Shown one piece after another: positions 23,001 through 26,767 of a stretch of DNA of 26,767 nt. The translations under genes were made by a program, and so were the position numbers. The stretch is from an uncultured Lachnoanaerobaculum sp. GTDB lineage: Bacteria; Bacillota; Clostridia; Lachnospirales; Lachnospiraceae. The notes beneath the pieces are model-generated. The model made no database searches. It worked only from the letters and a program-made list of their open reading frames with translations, and had not been told where the DNA came from. The stretch spans positions 1 to 26,767 of the forward strand of contig CAKAQP010000004.1 in NCBI GenBank assembly GCA_916720285.1, read 5' to 3'. Position 1 is the first letter of the stretch; each line of letters starts with the position of its first letter.

Positions 23001-26000
23001 GTTCCAGATACTCAAAATTTGTAACTCCGGTCAATGTAGTCTGTGGAGTAACTGTGTATGCGGATCTGAATGCCTGAACACTGTCTGTATCAGCTACATT
23101 TCCGCTTCCGTCATCAAGTGGAATAGGATTTCCTGCAGTATCCACATATTTGATCTTCAATGTTGAATTGGTTGCTTCAAGTGCCGCATTCGCAGTCTTT
23201 TTATCATTACTTGGTGTAACTGTTACACTTGCTTCAAATACAGGGTTACCTGCCAGAGTACCGTTGTTAAAGTCATTACCTACTACTAAAGATGTAGATG
23301 TAACATGTATTCCGCTTAATGTATCTCCAACTCCCGGTGTAACTACTACCTTATATGTACCCTGTCTTGCAATATTGTCAAATGAATAATCACCGTTATT
23401 ATCTGCAACAGTGGTCACAGGATTTCCATCCGCACCTATTACAGGTGTTCCGTCTGATTTGTGTAGTGCTACCGTTCTTCCGATTGCAGGTGCATCACCG
23501 TCAGCTGTCAGATATGTACCGTTTCCGGTGCCTCCTACAGGAGGTATGTCATAGTATATCTTACCGCTGATTTTATACTTCTTCGGTACTACGGTATTTG
23601 CCAGAGCCTCAAATGCGCCTGTATAGCTGTCACCTGAGAATCCTGCGAAGGTATTTACAGCCTTATCTGTAGTATCAAGAGGTACGGTATCCGGCATCTT
23701 TGCCTTAAATGTAATTGTATCCGTATTATGACTTCCAAGACTGTATCCCGGCTTCATCTTTGCTCTAAACATTGTTACCGCAGACCAGTCAGTTACTGTT
23801 GATGTCCATGTAGCTCCTGTATAGTTTGCAGCTATATTTCCTTCCGTAACCGGTGTTGTACTGTATTCAAATGTATAATTCGGATGTGTATCCACCGGTC
23901 CTGTAAGAGTTACCTTATATGTGGAACCTCTGTCAGCATAGTTTCCTCTCTGATCTGGGGCTATCGACTTATCTCCAACATGTGGCAATATATCAAAGAA
24001 TGTAAATCCGCTAACCGCTGTAATAGAGTTATTAAATATATTCAACTGATAATCTACCACCTGCTCACTGTCAGGAGTTGTAATAGATGAATACTGAGCT
24101 GCCTCCGCATCCGCTCTCTTTGATCTCTTTGTAAGTATCAGCTCAAGCGGTGGACTGTATATATAATTTTCCTTTTTACTTGAGAATTTCTCTGTAGTAT
24201 TACCGTCATTATCAAGGTCCAATGTATCGGCATAAAGTCCCGGAACACGTGTAGCCGCCGGTGCCTCCTCATTATTATCCCATGAGAAATAAGTATCTAT
24301 AGTTCCCGGACCTGCAGTAACATTTCTTGTAAACTTAAATTTAGGATAAAAGTTTATATACTTTGTTGAACTGTTTCCCGCAGGTATGTTTATGTCCGGC
24401 AGATTCCATATATATGCTGTCTTACCTGTGTTTTTAAAGTTATATTCAACTCTGTAATTACTCAAAACAGCAGGTGTGATTTCAGGTGTATAAGATGCAC
24501 TTACATCAATACTCTGATATTCAAATCCCGGATCTACAAGTACATAGTATTTAGGATTCTTTAAATCTCTTCCTCCGTCACCAAGGTTATAATAATATCG
24601 TATATCATCATTTACCTGTACTATTTCATCTATATACTTTGTACCGAGGTTACGATTTTGAGTGTAATGGTCAGACTCATATACATATTCCTTCGTCCAT
24701 CTTGCATAATCTCTACCTATAAGTGTAGTAGACGTATCTCCATAAAGCGTTGCTTTATTATAAGTTTCTACATAACTTGAAGCGTTATTTGGCTTAGGAG
24801 CCAACTGAGCTTTTACATTATTATAAGCTCCCTGCTCCAGGCGGAACTTATAAGTTAAATAAATAGCATTTCCGGGTGCCTGTATCTCAATAGGATTATC
24901 AAATTTTAATTCTATCTTTTTATAATGCTTAGGTGCAGGCAATGTAACTTCTGTGGATGCTGCTGTTATAGATACATTGGTAGCTATTATCTCTGTACTT
25001 CCGTCCGCCTTTGTTCCTATAAGTTTATTCTGTGAAAGTGCTGCTTGTTGTGCTGCACTCAAAACCGGCAAACTTTCATATGAAGTCGGTCCGGTTGCTC
25101 CACTTACATATCCTGTATTATTGGAATATTTAATGGTATAGGATATAAAATCCATATCTACTTCAGGAGTATCTTCAATAGTTTTTATTGTATGATGATA
25201 AGTACCTAAAGCAGGATATTGAGACGGGTTTCCGCTACTCCAGCTCCATCCCGCACTCATAGTATAACTGTGTACAGATGTATCTTGAGCACCTAATAAT
25301 ATTACCCATGGTGAATTTGTACTTTTACTGAAGTTTAACCCGTTATCAGTCGGAGGTGTGCCCAGATATGAAGTAAACTGTATAAATGCTTTAGACTTCT
25401 CAAGCGATGCTGCATCCATGCTGCCGTCATCATTTACATACTGCCATGTAATTGGAAATTCCACCGTAACCGGTGCGGCATTTGTGCCTACAGGCTGATT
25501 GTTAAACTTTACATAAGTATAATTACTTGAAGCACCGTACGAAGAATATAATATATCTTTCCATAATGTACTTGTAGCCGCATTGTACTGCCAACCTGCA
25601 TTATAGGTATTTGCGGTGTCTAGGCTTGCATTAGCCGGTATCTTTATACTGACTCTTGTCTTTCTTCTGTCTGCACCTGTATTCTTATTTGTTGTACCAT
25701 GAAATGTACCTGCAGCCGGCCAATCCGTTCTGTAAGAATAAAAATCAATCTGTGCGGAAAAATCATTTGAAAGTGTAGTATTATTTTGTAAATCACTGCT
25801 ACCCTGTAAAAAGCTGTAATACCTTGTGTAATTGTATGTTTCACTGGTATAACCTATCGGGTATGTTTTCGCGGTAAATGTATTATTTGTGCTTTCAAGC
25901 AATGTATCATTGGCATCATATACCTGCCAAGGTATAACATATGTTTCATTATTTGCCAATGCATGTTCCTTTATCTGTGCTTTAAAAGGTACTGTCTGAG

Positions 26001-26418
26001 TTGTACCTCCGGCAAGACTTCTGTATTTCATTGTAACAACATGATATTCACTGTTACTTGTACTGTCAATCTCTAAGAAATTTGAGTCAGGTCTGTTTAT
26101 CCAAGTGGAAATATTTGATGTACCCACATTGGCAAACACTGCCTTTGGCAAATATAGCTTTGAATAAGCTCCCGGAAGACTCCTTGTTGCTGATGACATC
26201 GTAATATTTGCATAAAACGGTACTTCCTCACCAACATAGTAATCCGAATTTCCTCTGGCTGCTGTAGCAACCGCATCATATGTGACATTTGACAATATAT
26301 CCGGGTCATCTTTTAAAGCCGGTGGCCCCGCATATGCTGTAAAAATATCGCCCATTGATAATAAAATCATAATAAGCGACAATGCTAACGCTAAAAAGCG
26401 CTTTCTAAACTGTTTCAT
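20098..26418 (-). CDS. Giant MucBP-repeat cell-wall-anchored adhesin, paralogue (2106 aa)
   Basis: A paralogue of the preceding adhesin with the same order of parts. Residues 1-30 are a signal peptide ending TAYA. Residues ~31-770 are the shared beta-rich region, a DUF11-like segment lies near 780-820, and a SdrD-B/Cna-B-like domain near 946-1026 (KISGKIYYD...GTYKVVV). Residues 1084-1921 are 11 MucBP-type repeats; units 2 and 3 are enlarged to 94 residues. The stalk is longer and more Pro-rich than in the paralogue, with VNPS/INPS and ATPS motifs. The C-terminus is VPKTAD, a hydrophobic helix and KKKEER. An AAGGAGG site six to seven bases before the ATG fixes the start. A long leader upstream carries a small ORF and a hairpin. 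The ligand is unknown; mucin or glycan adhesion is inferred from the repeats. Confidence 0.9.
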   Translation of the reverse strand: MKQFRKRFLALALSLIMILLSMGDIFTAYAGPPALKDDPDILSNVTYDAVATAARGNSDYYVGEEVPFYANITMSSATRSLPGAYSKLYLPKAVFANVGTSNISTWINRPDSNFLEIDSTSNSEYHVVTMKYRSLAGGTTQTVPFKAQIKEHALANNETYVIPWQVYDANDTLLESTNNTFTAKTYPIGYTSETYNYTRYYSFLQGSSDLQNNTTLSNDFSAQIDFYSYRTDWPAAGTFHGTTNKNTGADRRKTRVSIKIPANASLDTANTYNAGWQYNAATSTLWKDILYSSYGASSNYTYVKFNNQPVGTNAAPVTVEFPITWQYVNDDGSMDAASLEKSKAFIQFTSYLGTPPTDNGLNFSKSTNSPWVILLGAQDTSVHSYTMSAGWSWSSGNPSQYPALGTYHHTIKTIEDTPEVDMDFISYTIKYSNNTGYVSGATGPTSYESLPVLSAAQQAALSQNKLIGTKADGSTEIIATNVSITAASTEVTLPAPKHYKKIELKFDNPIEIQAPGNAIYLTYKFRLEQGAYNNVKAQLAPKPNNASSYVETYNKATLYGDTSTTLIGRDYARWTKEYVYESDHYTQNRNLGTKYIDEIVQVNDDIRYYYNLGDGGRDLKNPKYYVLVDPGFEYQSIDVSASYTPEITPAVLSNYRVEYNFKNTGKTAYIWNLPDINIPAGNSSTKYINFYPKFKFTRNVTAGPGTIDTYFSWDNNEEAPAATRVPGLYADTLDLDNDGNTTEKFSSKKENYIYSPPLELILTKRSKRADAEAAQYSSITTPDSEQVVDYQLNIFNNSITAVSGFTFFDILPHVGDKSIAPDQRGNYADRGSTYKVTLTGPVDTHPNYTFEYSTTPVTEGNIAANYTGATWTSTVTDWSAVTMFRAKMKPGYSLGSHNTDTITFKAKMPDTVPLDTTDKAVNTFAGFSGDSYTGAFEALANTVVPKKYKISGKIYYDIPPVGGTGNGTYLTADGDAPAIGRTVALHKSDGTPVIGADGNPVTTVADNNGDYSFDNIARQGTYKVVVTPGVGDTLSGIHVTSTSLVVGNDFNNGTLAGNPVFEASVTVTPSNDKKTANAALEATNSTLKIKYVDTAGNPIPLDDGSGNVADTDSVQAFRSAYTVTPQTTLTGVTNFEYLEPDLTNGRPLTGTLNPGQNVVILKYKRKTAGDITVHHYEVGQNTELYTPAGAAAPSAENFSGTEKLGLTENLTNKAADITNFEYASIDVSGASSPTAPTSTGATTLTYKVAPQAVTYFYKRKDAANITVHHYEDGTTTELYKPAGASAPAAVTISGTGKLGLTEDLTNKAADIPNYDYVGVDVSAAASATAPSASGETTLTHGNTAQTVIYKYKRKDAGDVIVHHYEQGTTTQLVPDMTLGGTGKLGLPYTTNTQTIPNFTVVTVPTNQNGTFQTGNQTVTYYYKRNDAGNVLVHHYENGTTNQVSADENLSGAGKIGLTYTTSPATVANFTVVNATPTDHSGNYPATGTVVVTYYYTRNDAGNVIVKHLEQGSGTQLDTDDVLNGAGKLGLPYNTSEKNIATYELVAQPVNKNGTFATGTQTVIYEYRRMVAGDVTTVYVDDDGNVISTPDVQSGVGKLGLPYTTSAKTIPNFTLVSTPLNANGVFTSGPQTVTYVYRRSDAGNVTVYHKSKYDNSDLSAPTVLDGTRKLGLPYTTSPETYSDYEVDTVPANANGTFASGAQTVTYLYKRKTAAGVRVNYLDNHGNSIETPDNITGTENVGLPYTTSPKTIPYYDLITVPANANGVFTIAPITVDYIYKRQDAGNVVIEHLDENGNVPLDTPEVLDGTEKLGMPYTSSVKSFDNFDVISVPTNANGTFVSGSQRVTYVYRRKDAGNVIARYLNTAGLPIESDEVLDGTRSLGLPYATTDKVIDGYSIYLIQGANTGIFRTGEIVVTYVYTKDPSAVIIPGPLTPVTPVNPSVINPVTPSVINPSIPVNPSNINPSTPVNPNPSRIATPSQINIPGRDQDIIIRPTATPSIATPSNIKRGGSSGGSSGGNSVVRPGKTVTVNDINSKGGVTTPEPVIDKPVTNTDKTDTNKIGFDKNQRKALAVPKTADERDVRGYMFILMSSIVAAMVLALKKKEER
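20485..20655 (-). repeat. Pro-rich stalk with degenerate VNPS/INPS repeats
   Basis: The region between the MucBP array and the sorting signal of the second adhesin reads as short degenerate Pro-Ser/Thr-Asn units (PVNPS, VINPS and similar). It likely spans the peptidoglycan layer. The first adhesin has a shorter version. Confidence 0.7.
20656..23169 (-). repeat. Array of 11 MucBP-type repeats
   Basis: Eleven in-frame units. The first (22918-23169, 84 codons) is the most divergent; most of the others are 69-73 codons and two are 94. The last unit is 20656-20862. Consensus features match those in the neighbouring adhesin. Confidence 0.9.
22354..22917 (-). repeat. Tandem pair of enlarged 282-nt repeats
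   Basis: Repeats 2 (22636-22917) and 3 (22354-22635) of the second adhesin are each 94 codons. Both contain LTNKAADI and a Ser/Thr/Ala-rich insertion ending in TTLT. They appear to be a lineage-specific duplication. Confidence 0.75.
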
Positions 26419-26461
26419 TAAACCTCCTTATCAAAACCTCTCGTATTACAAACCAAAATAA

Positions 26462-26483
26462 GAGTCATTCAAACGAATCACTC
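26462..26483 (-). other. Leader hairpin upstream of the second adhesin
   Basis: GAGTGATTC and GAATGACTC form a 9-bp stem with one mismatch and a GTTT loop, followed on the minus strand by a moderately T-rich stretch. It sits between the short leader ORF and the adhesin ATG and could act as an attenuator or mRNA stabiliser. Confidence 0.45.
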
Positions 26484-26490
26484 CAAAAAT

Positions 26491-26517
26491 CTAGCTTTGC
26501 AATATTGCTTTCATCAT
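26491..26517 (-). CDS. Possible 8-codon leader peptide (MMKAILQS)
   Basis: A tiny ORF in the leader of the second adhesin: two ATG codons, then AAA GCA ATA TTG CAA AGC and TAG. It is preceded at about 6 bases by AAGGAGGAG (26523-26531), a site stronger than that of many real genes in the window. A hairpin follows 7 bases after the stop, and the adhesin starts 72 bases downstream. A perfect GCAATATTGC palindrome lies within it. It may be a leader peptide controlling expression or a chance ORF on a spare ribosome-binding site. Confidence 0.4.
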   Translation of the reverse strand: MMKAILQS

Positions 26518-26546
26518 AACAACTCCTCCTTTTCACCCTCTCACTA

Positions 26547-26574
26547 TGTATATAATCATAGCACAAAAAGTCGA
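26547..26574 (-). promoter_or_regulatory. Candidate promoter of the second adhesin
   Basis: On the minus strand an extended -10, TGC-TATGAT (26555-26563), is visible; an alternative is TCGACT (26569-26574) and TATACA (26547-26552) with a 16-base spacer. Upstream to about 26690 the DNA is very AT-rich and holds no gene. The leader would be ~130 nt. Confidence 0.4.
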
Positions 26575-26693
26575 TAAATTAAACATTTATTTAAATTTTT
26601 ATTAATAAATTTTTATTATTTTTATTAATATTTCAGAATTTTTATACATTATATTCGGTCTTCAGATTCAGTTTTTCGACTTTTCATTCAAAT

Positions 26694-26721
26694 AAAAAAA
26701 GCCCCCGACTTAAAGTCGGGG
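26694..26721 (-). terminator. Terminator of the third adhesin gene
   Basis: CCCCGACT (26703-26710) and AGTCGGGG (26714-26721) form a perfect stem with a 3-base loop, followed on the minus strand by a run of seven T. Confidence 0.9.
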
Positions 26722-26730
26722 ACCGAAAAA

Positions 26731-26767
26731 TTATCTTTCTTCTTTTTTCTTGAATGCCAGTGCCATT
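26731..26767 (-). CDS. C-terminal end of a third adhesin paralogue (partial)
   Basis: Only the last codons are in the window, reading MALAFKKKEER and stop. This is nearly identical, in protein and DNA, to the end of the second adhesin (MVLALKKKEER), and is followed by a similar terminator. It therefore marks the 3' end of another sortase-anchored paralogue lying to the right. Nothing can be said about its length or repeats. Confidence 0.8.
   Translation of the reverse strand, partial: MALAFKKKEER

Noticed and set aside
13736..23169. Regular repetition with CRISPR-like periodicity at a glance
   Set aside because: Units are ~210-280 nt, stay in one reading frame, and encode the MucBP-type repeat motif; there are no short identical direct repeats separated by unique spacers.

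Overview
The window looks like low-GC Firmicutes DNA, most likely from an anaerobic Lachnospiraceae (an oral or gut, Lachnoanaerobaculum-like organism is my guess, from gene content only). Pointers are a YesN-type AraC response regulator, a two-iron desulfoferrodoxin with a rubredoxin, a DUF6472-type mini-protein, choline-binding repeats with LicC/LicA enzymes, and giant MucBP-repeat wall proteins with a VPKT[SA]D sorting motif. No rRNA, tRNA, CRISPR array, insertion sequence or phage gene was seen.

Layout. (1) 1-753: 3' part of a response regulator, converging on a minus-strand cluster. (2) 837-4783, minus: five tightly packed genes, in transcription order a 75-aa protein, a 56-aa Cys-rich protein, a rhodanese-TtcA fusion, a metallophosphoesterase and peptidase T. 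(3) 4898-5978, minus: mscL - desulfoferrodoxin - rubredoxin, with a good sigma-A-type promoter and a Fur/PerR-like palindrome just upstream of the -35. (4) 6133-9847: a secreted choline-binding-repeat protein (minus), divergent from one polypeptide joining a winged-helix DNA-binding domain, a LicC-like cytidylyltransferase and a LicA-like choline kinase (plus). The enzyme would activate choline for surface phosphocholine, and the neighbour would bind that surface. (5) 9911-13227, minus: HAD phosphatase - zinc-dependent phospholipase C-like - TerD-domain - AIM24 genes, which look like a small Ter-type membrane-stress operon. (6) 13334-26767, minus: at least three tandem paralogues of a giant wall-anchored adhesin. 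Two are complete (2184 and 2106 aa) and the third enters from the right edge by its last residues.

The adhesins share one plan: signal peptide, about 1000 residues of beta-rich N-terminal region including a DUF11-like and a SdrD-B/Cna-B-like segment, an array of 13 or 11 MucBP-type repeats, a Pro/Ser/Gly-rich stalk, and a sorting signal. The last five repeats match one-to-one and in order between the two proteins, while the upstream repeats have been reshuffled or duplicated. Each gene has its own terminator, and the second has a long leader with an 8-codon upstream ORF and a hairpin.

The least ordinary items are the HTH-LicC-LicA fusion beside a choline-binding protein, the HAD/PLC/TerD/AIM24 operon, the rhodanese-TtcA fusion, the adhesin array with its leader peptide, and the possible iron or peroxide control of an operon that joins a mechanosensitive channel to superoxide detoxification. 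All functional statements come from reading motifs; no database search was run.
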